From the IMG/VR virus record IMGVR_UViG_3300025849_002046, positions 1 to 31,630 of that record: a DNA stretch of 31,630 bases; one strand, given 5' to 3'. Below the pieces are notes generated by a model. The model was not told where the DNA came from. It saw only the letters and a list, made by a program, of their open reading frames with translations, and ran no database searches. The position numbers and the translations under genes are program-made. This document shows positions 22,176 through 29,338 of this stretch, in pieces (the stretch's first letter is position 1; every line of letters begins with the position of its first letter). The stretch is from a virus.

Positions 22176-23441
22176 TTATTTTTCCCAACCTTTGATTATG
22201 TCCGGTGAAAAATTGGCCTGAGAGAATCCCAATCGGTCAACCAATTTTACAGCATCATTGGATAGATGGTCTATCGCAACAAATCCTTCCTGTTCCGTCA
22301 CTTTGAATCCATTGCGTGTTCGTAGAAAGGTAGACATACCACTCGCTTTATTCATTTTATTTATAATCAAATCTTTAGCGTCTGCCAGTAGATTGACCAA
22401 TAAGAATACATTTGATAAATCGTTTTTACTATATTCGTTAAAGACTGACATCGCATCAATCTGTCTATCGACCCAGACTTTCTTTGACTTCTCCGTTTTC
22501 TTTTTATCAATTTCTTTTTGATAGAAATTGTAAATGTAATCCATCAATCCTTTGACATGAGTTTTAGGATTAATCTTCTTTCCTGCTCGAACGAATGTAT
22601 TATTATACACCTTGGTTTTTTCTCGGAACTCTTTATTGTTCTTAAACTCATCAAGAAGTTTCGACGGTATCTTACGGAACAATGCGCCAGCAGATGAGAG
22701 TATTTTTGTCACCTCTTCTGTTTCTGATTTAGTAAATGATGCCGCTCCACTCACATCTTTATAGGTTGCATCGTCTTGCCAAATAGAAGAACTAGATTTA
22801 AATCCCTTCACTATATCTTTACCAAAAGAAGCAGACATAGACTCAAAAGAATCACCAGTGTAAGTAGTATGCCAAACAACACCGATATTAGCTTTGAATA
22901 TCGATTTTCCAAGACTAGACTTGACAGGCACAGCATAAACAATAGTGTTAGGTTGAAAAGTATAAAGACTTTCTCCATCGATGGTCTCCTTACTAACGTC
23001 ACCTTTCGTAAACATTAGGTCGCCTTGATATACTCCACTCTTAATTCCTAACTTGGAGAATTCCTCAAGTGCGATCAGTAACTTTGTTTGAAGGTCGCCG
23101 GAAGTATCTGCCTTCACATCTGCGGGAGTCTTGTATACCTTTGGGTTCTTATTAAAGATACCTTTCTTTGCAACGAAGAACTCACCGTCACGCGGGTCAA
23201 CACCAACAAATATAGCAGGAGCACCATCCCACTTGACCGTTCGGATAACTGATGATTTGTTATTGCCCGACAACATGTCACGAAGGTCACGGAGGAAATT
23301 GATTGACTTGCGGGTTCCTTTCACACCTCCATCAAATATTAGGTCCTCAAGTCAAAGGTGCTCCATGTGTGTGTTCTTTTGTTCAATTAAGAAACGGTCG
23401 AACGACAACACGGAGCGGAAACCTCCTGATTGTTTTATCAT
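22176..23441 (-). CDS. KWDGAPA-motif protein, interrupted by in-frame TGA
   Basis: The frame from 22176 is open to 23351 and continues in the same frame, after one TGA at 23354-23352, up to an ATG at 23441. The piece before the TGA reads SFDRFLIEQKNTHMEHL and the piece after it LEDLIFDGGVKGTRKSINF. Together they look like the continuous N-terminus (THMEHLEDLIFDGG) of a family common in T4-like marine phages. The only starts after the TGA are a GTG at 23324, with GGAGG too close to work well, and internal ATGs. TVKWDGAPAIFVG resembles the KxDG site of covalent nucleotidyltransferases and ligases, but the family has no proven function that I know. GTG at 23411 with AGGAGG 10 bases upstream is an alternative start. 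See the recoding site. Confidence 0.75.
23349..23357 (-). other. CTT-TGA-CTT: possible recoding or bypass site
   Basis: On the minus strand the codons run CAC CTT TGA CTT GAG GAC. The stop is flanked on both sides by identical Leu codons. Moving peptidyl-tRNA-Leu from the first CTT to the second would skip TGA and give HMEHLEDLIFDGG, the expected family sequence; reading through would give HMEHL-x-LEDL. UGA followed by C is a leaky stop context. CACCT (23360-23356) can pair with AGGTG (about 23328-23324) to enclose the site. It could equally be a simple 6-base insertion that breaks the gene. Confidence 0.55.
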
Positions 23442-23483
23442 GCGTAATTTACCTTTACGTTATGTCTAATGAAATTAATCACC

Positions 23484-24161
23484 CTATGTTTTGTTTCTGG
23501 CTTTCTCTTGAGAGATCCATCCTTTAGCAAGTTTATTATCAATTGGTCTTTTTGTAAACTTCAATACGTCTTTATATGCCCGAAGCGTCTCTGCCTTATA
23601 GTCCTTACCGTTTGAGTTATCAACCACTAAAAAGTTCTTTTTGCCAAAATGGGTTTGAAACATACCGATATTCTTCTGAATTAATTCCCACATCTTAGCG
23701 ACTTCTTCATCGGGCAATGAACGCTCGCGGTTTCGATTACGTTCAAGTGCGGTTTCTTTGTCGGTGTTTACAAATATCATTGAAACATCATAACCTAAAT
23801 CTTTCATCATCTTGGATTGCTTTTTGAGTTTTGCGAAGTCTCGGCCTGTTCCATCAATAACAACACCTAAACGACCTTTCAAATATCTCTCTAACTTTTT
23901 AGCGGTGATCATTTTTGCTCTACCACGAATTGCTTGACCTTCATTAGAGAAAATCTCATCAGGTGTCATTGCCTTACCAGACTTCTTCATTGCATTCTCA
24001 AATGCATCGTCTGAGTTGACAACACGGAAACCAAGTTGCGGAAGACCAGTCTTACCTACGATGAATGACTTACCAGAACCAGGACCACCTGCGAGGAAAA
24101 CTGCTTTAAAAATTGCGGGGTCATTGACTCCCTCAGAAATAAATTGATTAAATGTTTTCAT
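23484..24161 (-). CDS. P-loop kinase/zeta-toxin-like protein with capsid-targeting N-terminus
   Basis: The 225-aa protein has VFLAGGPGSGKSFIVG as Walker A (21-36). A basic helical lid (FVNTDKETALERNRNRERSLPDEEV) is of the kind found in zeta-toxin and polynucleotide-kinase-like P-loop enzymes, and VVIDGTGRDF may be Walker B. It should phosphorylate an unknown substrate. The first residues MKTFNQFISEG closely resemble the capsid-targeting leader of T4 internal proteins (MKTYQEFIAE, cut after the last E), so the enzyme may be packaged into the head. The start overlaps the previous stop as ATGA. The family is clear; the packaging is inference. Confidence 0.82.
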   Translation of the reverse strand: MKTFNQFISEGVNDPAIFKAVFLAGGPGSGKSFIVGKTGLPQLGFRVVNSDDAFENAMKKSGKAMTPDEIFSNEGQAIRGRAKMITAKKLERYLKGRLGVVIDGTGRDFAKLKKQSKMMKDLGYDVSMIFVNTDKETALERNRNRERSLPDEEVAKMWELIQKNIGMFQTHFGKKNFLVVDNSNGKDYKAETLRAYKDVLKFTKRPIDNKLAKGWISQEKARNKT

Positions 24162-24589
24162 TTTTTCTCCATGTGAAAAACATCTGAACTCGAAGATGAC
24201 TTGTCAGTTGTTGTCTTGTATCCCCACTTGGAAGCGTATCTTTTTAACAGTTTGCTGTATAAACTTGTTCTACTAACACCCATAGATTTGTCTGCCGTGA
24301 ACGACACATAGTTTGGCTTTACTTTTTTAAGAAATTTCTCAGTCGCGGAAATCACTGTGGCGAAGATTTTCATTTCGTCGCCTTCACCTGTTTTTTTAAT
24401 ACTGCCGTCACGGGTAAATACAATGTTCCACTGTATGTCATCAAATTCGACACCGGTGAATTCTATTTCCAAATTTGATCCGTCAGGTAACTTTGTCTTA
24501 GAGACATACTCCAGGCTGTCAACTTTCTTTAGTTTGACAGGATAAGGTTTATCGAATGCCTCTAAAATAAACTGATTAAATGTTTTCAT
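24158..24589 (-). CDS. Hypothetical protein with capsid-targeting N-terminus, 143 aa
   Basis: MKTFNQFILEAF at the N-terminus is nearly the same as that of the next gene, and the rest of the two proteins is unrelated. The body reads SLEIEF-type beta strands, then GEGDEMKIFATVISATEKFLKKVKPNYVSFTADK and RTSLYSKLLKRYASKWGY. This layout is shared with a family of phage proteins I recall as unannotated, possibly acetyltransferase-like (GNAT). The second ATG (24589) has AGGA at 6 bases and is preferred. It overlaps the P-loop gene by ATGA. It may be packaged in the head like its neighbour. Confidence 0.72.
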   Translation of the reverse strand: MKTFNQFILEAFDKPYPVKLKKVDSLEYVSKTKLPDGSNLEIEFTGVEFDDIQWNIVFTRDGSIKKTGEGDEMKIFATVISATEKFLKKVKPNYVSFTADKSMGVSRTSLYSKLLKRYASKWGYKTTTDKSSSSSDVFHMEKK

Positions 24590-24649
24590 CATAAATCCTT
24601 TACTTAAATGAGAAATCGCACATTACTCGATAGAAGTTTTATTTCTATC

Positions 24650-24657
24650 TATTTATC
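24650..24657 (-). promoter_or_regulatory. Possible late-type promoter (GATAAATA)
   Basis: GATAAATA, one mismatch from the late consensus, lies 61 bases before the 143-aa gene and partly overlaps the stop of the 426-aa gene. The gap 24593-24655 otherwise holds nothing recognised. Position and neighbours support a late promoter, but the octamer is frequent by chance here. Confidence 0.45.
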
Positions 24658-25936
24658 AATGGCCGATTCCGTTAAATTTAATAGCCAAATTAAATCCCTG
24701 TGCGATTTTATTATTCGGCGGTGGTTGATTGGTACGAATAGACATTTTCATCGTAATTGTTTCTTTTGCAATAAGATCGATAAACCATTCCTGTTTCGAC
24801 GATGACGATTTACGCGCTACAATTTTTTTACAACCCGGAAGATGCGTTTCAATTGCGTCTTCATCTGTCACATATTTAAAATCTTTTCCGAATGCCTTCA
24901 CGACCTCAAGAGGCACATTCTCGTCTCTTTTAATAATTTTTCTTTTAATGTAATTTTCTGCGTCTTTCTTATTCAAATTGACCGCATCGATTACCGCTTT
25001 TCTACACAACTCCAACTGTTTGTCGTACAGTGTTTCATACTCGGCCGGTTTATCTGTCTTAAACTGTTCAATCGTTTCAATTGCATCTTTCTTATTGGCT
25101 GCCTCTTGCCACTTCTCCGGTAAACCCACCTTTTCGTGTACGTTTCTGTACACCGAGGCCTTCAATTTATTCTTGTCGGTCTGACGATTCATATCATCAA
25201 AGAACTTATTAACGTATGTATTTAATTGAGGTTCAGCAGACTTCGCGCTGCCGGCTTTCAGTGATACACCTAGCATACTTCCAGTCTTAAACTTAACAAA
25301 TAGATCGCCTTTGTGGTCGGTATTGACACCTATTGGTTTTGCACGATAAGCAAAATAGACTTGTTCGATTGGCGTATCTTTGTCGAGTGCCCATAGATAT
25401 TTGAGTACACCCATTGCATTCTCCATCTTCTCTTTAAACTTAGAAGATGTTGGCATATCTTTAATGAAGTCATGTCCTGCTTGTTGATCTTTTGTGTTTA
25501 GATAACAACCAGACTGGTTTGCCTGTTTAAGGGTTGCTTCCAGAAAAGAATAAAATTTATTCACATCTGAGAAAGTCTTCTTATTGGACATGAATGCCAG
25601 TGCAGGCGCCAGTTCGGTGATCGTTGAATTCAAAGTTGTTTCAGACATACCGCCTGACAAAGCTTTGTAGGTGACTCTGACTTTGTAATCATCAACCATA
25701 ATGTCAGTCGCGCCGATACTTCCACCAGCACGAACACCAACATAGTCATATTTTTTAGTTTTTAGTTTTTTCTCAATAGCAACCTTCACATCTGATCGTT
25801 CTGTGGAAGGTGCCCGCACAATCACAATTGCAGTCGAGTTATTTTGTTCTTTAATTGTGTATGTGTAAGGCGCAATGCACTTTTTCAGCGCATTTTCTTT
25901 TGTTATGCTAAGTTTATTAATACGTCCCGCGGCCAT
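24656..25936 (-). CDS. Hypothetical protein, 426 aa
   Basis: I do not recognise this gene. The N-terminal 120 residues are mixed alpha-beta and basic, with AGGSIGATDIMVDDYKVRVTYKALSGG near 70-96. A middle part has NTDHKGDLFVKFKTG and GVSLKAGSAKSAEPQLNTY, faintly like a D...(S)xK nuclease core of the PD-(D/E)XK type. The rest is mostly helical and charged, ending in a beta-rich KQEWFIDLIAKETITMKMSI segment. Nothing suggests a signal peptide. It is the first gene of the late-type block, preceded by CATAAATA 33 bases before the start. A virion or head-packaged protein is possible. Confidence 0.7.
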   Translation of the reverse strand: MAAGRINKLSITKENALKKCIAPYTYTIKEQNNSTAIVIVRAPSTERSDVKVAIEKKLKTKKYDYVGVRAGGSIGATDIMVDDYKVRVTYKALSGGMSETTLNSTITELAPALAFMSNKKTFSDVNKFYSFLEATLKQANQSGCYLNTKDQQAGHDFIKDMPTSSKFKEKMENAMGVLKYLWALDKDTPIEQVYFAYRAKPIGVNTDHKGDLFVKFKTGSMLGVSLKAGSAKSAEPQLNTYVNKFFDDMNRQTDKNKLKASVYRNVHEKVGLPEKWQEAANKKDAIETIEQFKTDKPAEYETLYDKQLELCRKAVIDAVNLNKKDAENYIKRKIIKRDENVPLEVVKAFGKDFKYVTDEDAIETHLPGCKKIVARKSSSSKQEWFIDLIAKETITMKMSIRTNQPPPNNKIAQGFNLAIKFNGIGH

Positions 25937-25968
25937 AACTCATCCCTATGAGTAGAGTGGTATGGCAT

Positions 25969-25976
25969 TATTTATG
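25969..25976 (-). promoter_or_regulatory. Possible late-type promoter (CATAAATA)
   Basis: CATAAATA, one mismatch from TATAAATA, overlaps the stop codon of the 199-aa gene and sits 33 bases before the 426-aa gene. It lies where expression would change from early-type genes on the right to virion-type genes on the left. Evidence is by position and similarity only. Confidence 0.4.
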
Positions 25977-26571
25977 CGGCCGCCAGTTCTGTTTGTTTGA
26001 ACCAAGTAGGTACGTCACGATTTTTCCAAGTCATTGAGAACCTTTCTTGTTTGGTCTGATAGAATAAACGATAGGACTCAACAACGTCATCTTTCATACA
26101 CTCTGGGTTTGACTTCATTGCTAAAGGCATTTTCGTCAGAGGACCTTTGGGTATGTTACGAGGAGGAGAACGCAAAGGCCATAGAACCTTTTCCGCGCCA
26201 TGAAACTTACCGTATCGATGCGTATACTCGGCACAGAGCGTATACATGTGTCGCCAATGCCATCGGTAGTTGGATTCTGTTTCCATAGTCCATACAGTGG
26301 AAGGATGTCCCATATGAACGGCTCTATAATATATCATCTCCGCTTCAAGATCATCGCGACCTTCAAACAAGTCCCAGTATTTGACCATGCGTTTGCCTGA
26401 TACTGATGGTCGCATAGTGAGTTTACCGTCAAGCATACGATGTGCTGTTGAAAGCATTTGTCCGGACTCAGTTGGCATTTTCACCACATGTTTATCACAC
26501 TGGACTTGAGCCGATAAGACTGGACAAGGTTCATCTGAACCAGGTCTATATTCAAGTGGAAATATATTCAT
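25972..26571 (-). CDS. Phage protein of the CDKHVVKM family, 199 aa
   Basis: The motif QVQCDKHVVKMPTESGQMLSTAHR (about 23-46) followed by HPSTVWTMETESNYRWHWRHMYTLCAEYTHRYGKFH marks a family widespread in T4-like phages and large viruses. I recall no proven function. Conserved C, H, K and E residues clustered near the N-terminus suggest an enzyme active site; a nucleic-acid enzyme is sometimes suggested for it. The start overlaps the stop of the lipoprotein gene as TAATG. No membrane segment is seen. Confidence 0.75.
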   Translation of the reverse strand: MNIFPLEYRPGSDEPCPVLSAQVQCDKHVVKMPTESGQMLSTAHRMLDGKLTMRPSVSGKRMVKYWDLFEGRDDLEAEMIYYRAVHMGHPSTVWTMETESNYRWHWRHMYTLCAEYTHRYGKFHGAEKVLWPLRSPPRNIPKGPLTKMPLAMKSNPECMKDDVVESYRLFYQTKQERFSMTWKNRDVPTWFKQTELAAA

Positions 26572-27041
26572 TAAAATAACTTATTCAAGAAGTGATTTAT
26601 TTTCTCGTCTATCTTACGTTCCATTTTATTTTTGAAATTTTGTTTGGCGCGTTGCGAGGCATACCCGCTGTAAGTATTTCTTCGATCACGTTGTATCCGC
26701 CCATACTGTTTCTGAATGTAAATCTCATGTTCGCGCTCGTAGTTACGAGTGCCGTCAGAGTTATAGGCACAACACACGCCAGGTAATTCTTGATAGTTGA
26801 GCGAAGAAACGTTTGTTCCTCGCACTAACGGAACATTAGAGTTTACTTCAATATCAACATTCTTACTATTATTAGAATGTGCCGCGGCAGCCGCAGCTGC
26901 TCCAGTTGCTTGAATATCTCTTTGGTCTGCTGTTGAATTATCAACATATGTAGATGGTTGGGTTGAACAACCTATGGTCAATAACATTGCGACCGCGATT
27001 GTGGTTTGTTGTAACTTGCTGTTCCAATAAGTATTTTTCAT
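26571..27041 (-). CDS. Secreted lipoprotein, 156 aa
   Basis: The N-terminus KLQQTTIAVAMLLTIGCSTQ is a lipoprotein signal peptide with lipobox TIGC and the lipidated cysteine near residue 25. The mature part has a low-complexity ATGAAAAAAAH segment, two adjacent cysteines (GVCCAY) and a basic, helical C-terminus (RAKQNFKNKMERKIDEKIN). It would sit in the inner or outer membrane facing the periplasm. Phage lipoproteins of this kind can change surface receptors or block superinfection, but nothing here proves that. AGG precedes the ATG by 4 bases. Confidence 0.75.
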   Translation of the reverse strand: MKNTYWNSKLQQTTIAVAMLLTIGCSTQPSTYVDNSTADQRDIQATGAAAAAAAHSNNSKNVDIEVNSNVPLVRGTNVSSLNYQELPGVCCAYNSDGTRNYEREHEIYIQKQYGRIQRDRRNTYSGYASQRAKQNFKNKMERKIDEKINHFLNKLF

Positions 27042-27088
27042 ATTACCTGATATCCTTTTCCGTATTTGCCGTCAATTACAACGGGGTG

Positions 27089-27484
27089 TTAAACGTTATC
27101 TCGTTCCTCTAGCTCGACAATCATGCAAGCCTTAATAACAGGAGATATAAAATTTTGTGTTCTCAAGACAGCTTTAATATGATCAGTATTCATGTCGGCG
27201 ATTGGCTTGAATTGTAAAGGTTGTTTACCATCGATACCATATGTTCCCCATTTAATAATCTTACGCTGTACTTCATGAGGCTCATCATCATACAAAGCTA
27301 ATGATGTTTGATCTTTATGAGCTGAACTTCTCACATAATCTAAACCGCCATCGATCATGTATTCTTTACCATTGGCATCTGTATAAGTCACATAGTCATG
27401 ACGAGTACACGATTCAATGACAGTACCATCTGGTGTCCGTATTGCGTTACGAATCAACTTGCGGTTCGAATAAGTATTTTCCAT
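27089..27484 (-). CDS. Conserved phage protein, 131 aa
   Basis: Starting at 27484 (TAATG overlap with the previous stop), the protein begins MENTYSNRKLIRNAIRTPDGT and continues with SCTRHDYVTYTDANGKEYMIDGG. YDDEPHEVQRKIIKWGTYGIDG and DMNTDHIKAVLRTQ follow. This is a family conserved in T4-like marine phages without known function. The beta-rich first half and helical end show no catalytic motif. It is the third gene behind early promoter 3, so it should be made early. Confidence 0.78.
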   Translation of the reverse strand: MENTYSNRKLIRNAIRTPDGTVIESCTRHDYVTYTDANGKEYMIDGGLDYVRSSAHKDQTSLALYDDEPHEVQRKIIKWGTYGIDGKQPLQFKPIADMNTDHIKAVLRTQNFISPVIKACMIVELEERDNV

Positions 27485-27819
27485 TACGCTACCCCAGTCC
27501 AGCGTACCCATGAGAAGTCACCCTGAAGGACGTTGCCTCGTGGTTTGTTGCGAGCAGGTGTCGCCCAAGATGCTGCCTTTAAGATGTCACCAGAACGAAA
27601 TTTCTCATCATCTTCCTTGACAATGAAACCCCACACCGTGGTTTGGTCGTCCTTGGTGTCGCCCTTGATTATCTTGATGTACTTTTTGCCCCCACTAATA
27701 GTCAAACCAGCGTGAAAACGGTCGACACGGGGATGATCAAAGTCTTTTACGAATCGGGCATAGTCGTCAACGATACGATCAAAGAGGGTGTCAAGTGCTT
27801 CATTCATTTGATCGGTCAT
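27484..27819 (-). CDS. Conserved small phage protein, 111 aa
   Basis: The C-terminal pattern FRSGDILKAASWATPARNKPRGNV, ending in a short tryptophan-rich segment, is one I recall from small early proteins of T4-like phages, with no function assigned. The middle is beta-rich (KYIKIIKGDTKDDQTTVWGFIV). Both ends are coupled to neighbours by TAATG overlaps. GGAGA lies 7 bases before the ATG. Early expression from promoter 3 is expected. Confidence 0.72.
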   Translation of the reverse strand: MTDQMNEALDTLFDRIVDDYARFVKDFDHPRVDRFHAGLTISGGKKYIKIIKGDTKDDQTTVWGFIVKEDDEKFRSGDILKAASWATPARNKPRGNVLQGDFSWVRWTGVA

Positions 27820-28052
27820 TAGAAGTTCTCCTTGTTGCCAGTCTTCAGATCACGCATTTCAAGTACCACGTAATCCACATTTACATTCTGGGTAACGAGT
27901 CCTGCCCAAGTGCAGGCATCATCCCAGGACATGAAACCCATCTTGTCAGTGTGGGTGGTGCCTTCCAGAGTACCGCTCAGAAAGTATCGGTCGAACTCCA
28001 CGTGACAAGGGTAGGCACTCGCTGCGGTCTTAACTACAAAATTTGATAACAT
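27819..28052 (-). CDS. Small hypothetical protein, 77 aa
   Basis: It is the first gene after early promoter 3. The protein is mixed alpha-beta, with GFMSWDDACTWAGLV in the middle, and has two cysteines. I do not recognise it. AGGG precedes the ATG by about 9 bases, and the stop overlaps the next start. It is likely an early host-acting or regulatory protein by position only. Confidence 0.65.
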   Translation of the reverse strand: MLSNFVVKTAASAYPCHVEFDRYFLSGTLEGTTHTDKMGFMSWDDACTWAGLVTQNVNVDYVVLEMRDLKTGNKENF

Positions 28053-28091
28053 ATTACGATTCCCTTTCTCTCAATCTCTCAACTTGTAACC

Positions 28092-28152
28092 ATTATACGA
28101 TAAACCGAGGTCAAAGTCAATATCGGATAAGTTCAATGAAATCAATGACTTA
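28092..28152 (-). promoter_or_regulatory. Early sigma70 promoter cassette 3 (with upstream box)
   Basis: TTGACT (28120-28115), 17 bases and TATAAT (28097-28092) face the 77-aa gene. The box TAAGTCATTGATT (28152-28140) begins with the stop codon of the upstream gene and lies 19 bases before the -35. GACC and GGTTTATC in the spacer match promoter 1. The gap 28053-28149 holds only this cassette and a short leader. Confidence 0.85.
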
Positions 28153-28713
28153 GAAGTTTTTTAGAAGTTTTTTCTTGAAAACACTATTAATATCAGTTTT
28201 GTTCAGATACTTCTCACTAAGATATACGACCTCAAAGTTGTCACCAAGTTGAGTGTGTGCAGTCTTCGGTGTAAGATTTGTTGACTTACCCTTGTGATTT
28301 TCAATCGCTTCACCAATTTTGGCAATAATACCAGTCTTATTCAATTCTGTGCGAATGATGTAAATCAGACGACCCTTTGATGTGAACCCTACCTGAAGAT
28401 ACTCTTGGTCACTTTTAATCAACTTGATAAGTTTATCTTCATAGTTTGTAGAAGTCCAAGCGGCTTTGCCTGCAAGCGGGGTCTTCCGTTCAGTCTTAAT
28501 TTCTACAGCACGACCCTCAGTATTGAACGCATCACAACCATGAATGCTATCTTCAGCATTTTTGTAACCCATGTAGTTGCTAACAATCACTTCTGCAATA
28601 TCACCGATATTACCATAGTCGGTGAACAAACGAATCATGTTATAGGACGTATCATCAATCTGCTCACCGAGCGCATAACGAGTAATCGTATCGATAGAAT
28701 TTTGATAATCCAT
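28150..28713 (-). CDS. PD-(D/E)XK-like nuclease candidate, 187 aa
   Basis: HGCDAFNTEGRAVEIKTER (about 59-77) has the Asp plus E-x-K spacing of a PD-(D/E)XK core, and the region around it (GDIAEVIVSNYMGY before, LIYIIRTEL after) has the right beta-alpha rhythm. Restriction-enzyme-like folds with this pattern are frequent in phages. The last 50 residues are basic. Cleavage of host DNA or a repair role is possible; the activity is not proven. It is the last gene of the operon behind promoter 4, and its stop is part of promoter cassette 3. Confidence 0.6.
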   Translation of the reverse strand: MDYQNSIDTITRYALGEQIDDTSYNMIRLFTDYGNIGDIAEVIVSNYMGYKNAEDSIHGCDAFNTEGRAVEIKTERKTPLAGKAAWTSTNYEDKLIKLIKSDQEYLQVGFTSKGRLIYIIRTELNKTGIIAKIGEAIENHKGKSTNLTPKTAHTQLGDNFEVVYLSEKYLNKTDINSVFKKKLLKNF

Positions 28714-28714
28714 T

Positions 28715-28876
28715 TTAGACTCCCATAAACAAATCTATCTGACCCTTTCTGCGCTTCACCGCGCGGGCCCGATCACGCTCAATGCGAGCATGATATTTCT
28801 TCATGTTCTCATCGGAGAATAACTCAAGAAGTTGTTTAGCAGGATACTGCACACCTTGAACCTTGACCGTTTTCAT
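28715..28876 (-). CDS. Small basic protein, 53 aa
   Basis: Starting at 28876 by a TAATG overlap, it reads MKTVKVQGVQYPAKQLLEL, then a basic helical part (HARIERDRARAVKRRKGQ), and ends in IDLFMGV. The overlap with the stop of the 124-aa gene is the reason for this start rather than the longer frame. It may bind nucleic acid; no family is recognised. It is expected to be early. Confidence 0.65.
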   Translation of the reverse strand: MKTVKVQGVQYPAKQLLELFSDENMKKYHARIERDRARAVKRRKGQIDLFMGV

Positions 28877-29250
28877 TACGCTGCCTCCTTGATAGAAATA
28901 CCAGTCCAACCTTCGGGGTCGCACATTAGGAAAGTATTGGTATCGTGACAGAAAATGATGTCGCCAACACTTAGAGAATGCATACGGTCAGCAACGCGAG
29001 TCATCTTAGACTGATCGCCGTAACCATTACCAACATGGAAAACATCTTCAAGGTTAGAGATGTCAGTCATCTCGGCAACCAAGACATAGTACTGAAACAT
29101 TGAAGTCTCAAATTGCTCACTACCGAAAAATTTGACATCACGGTCAACTGCCAGTTCGGGGAACTCGCGGATAGCAACTTCCCAACCATTAGTGTTGACG
29201 CGGTCAATAGCAGCGCGAGAAACTTGAGACTGGTAAACTGAAAACTTCAT
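28876..29250 (-). CDS. Conserved small phage protein, 124 aa
   Basis: First gene after early promoter 4. The protein begins MKFSVYQSQV and has YYVLVAEMTDISNLEDVFHVGN, then MHSLSVGDIIFCHD and FLMCDPEGW. The pattern YxV/LxA...LEDVFxxGN...MHSLSVGDxI recurs in phage and bacterial mobile-element proteins of unknown role. GAGGAGA precedes the ATG. It is beta-rich with no membrane segment. Early host takeover is possible but unproven. Confidence 0.75.
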   Translation of the reverse strand: MKFSVYQSQVSRAAIDRVNTNGWEVAIREFPELAVDRDVKFFGSEQFETSMFQYYVLVAEMTDISNLEDVFHVGNGYGDQSKMTRVADRMHSLSVGDIIFCHDTNTFLMCDPEGWTGISIKEAA

Positions 29251-29277
29251 ATAGGTATCTCCTCAATCAATACAACC

Positions 29278-29338
29278 ATTATACTAAATTAGGAGTACAA
29301 AGTAAAGTCTAAAAAACTCTAATGGAATCAATGACTTA
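29278..29338 (-). promoter_or_regulatory. Early sigma70 promoter cassette 4 (with upstream box)
   Basis: TTTACT (29306-29301), 17 bases and TATAAT (29283-29278) face the 124-aa gene. The box TAAGTCATTGATT (29338-29326) again starts with the stop of the upstream gene, 19 bases before the -35. The downstream GGTTGTATTGA matches promoter 1. The -35 is the weakest of the set, which may lower output. Confidence 0.8.

Noticed and set aside
22358-22365. Perfect TATAAATA inside the KWDGAPA gene as a late promoter for FkbM
   Set aside because: It encodes conserved-looking residues in frame and lies over 200 bases before FkbM. AT-rich coding sequence gives such matches by chance, so it is not listed as a feature.
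23352-23357. CTT TGA C as an RF2-type programmed +1 frameshift site
   Set aside because: The hexamer matches the prfB shift site, but a +1 shift here reads only LDLRT before a stop. The frame that continues the protein is the original one, so a hop or readthrough fits better.
22176-23441. A genetic code in which TGA is a sense codon
   Set aside because: Many clearly real genes in the window end with TGA, often as ATGA overlaps with the next start, so TGA is a normal stop.
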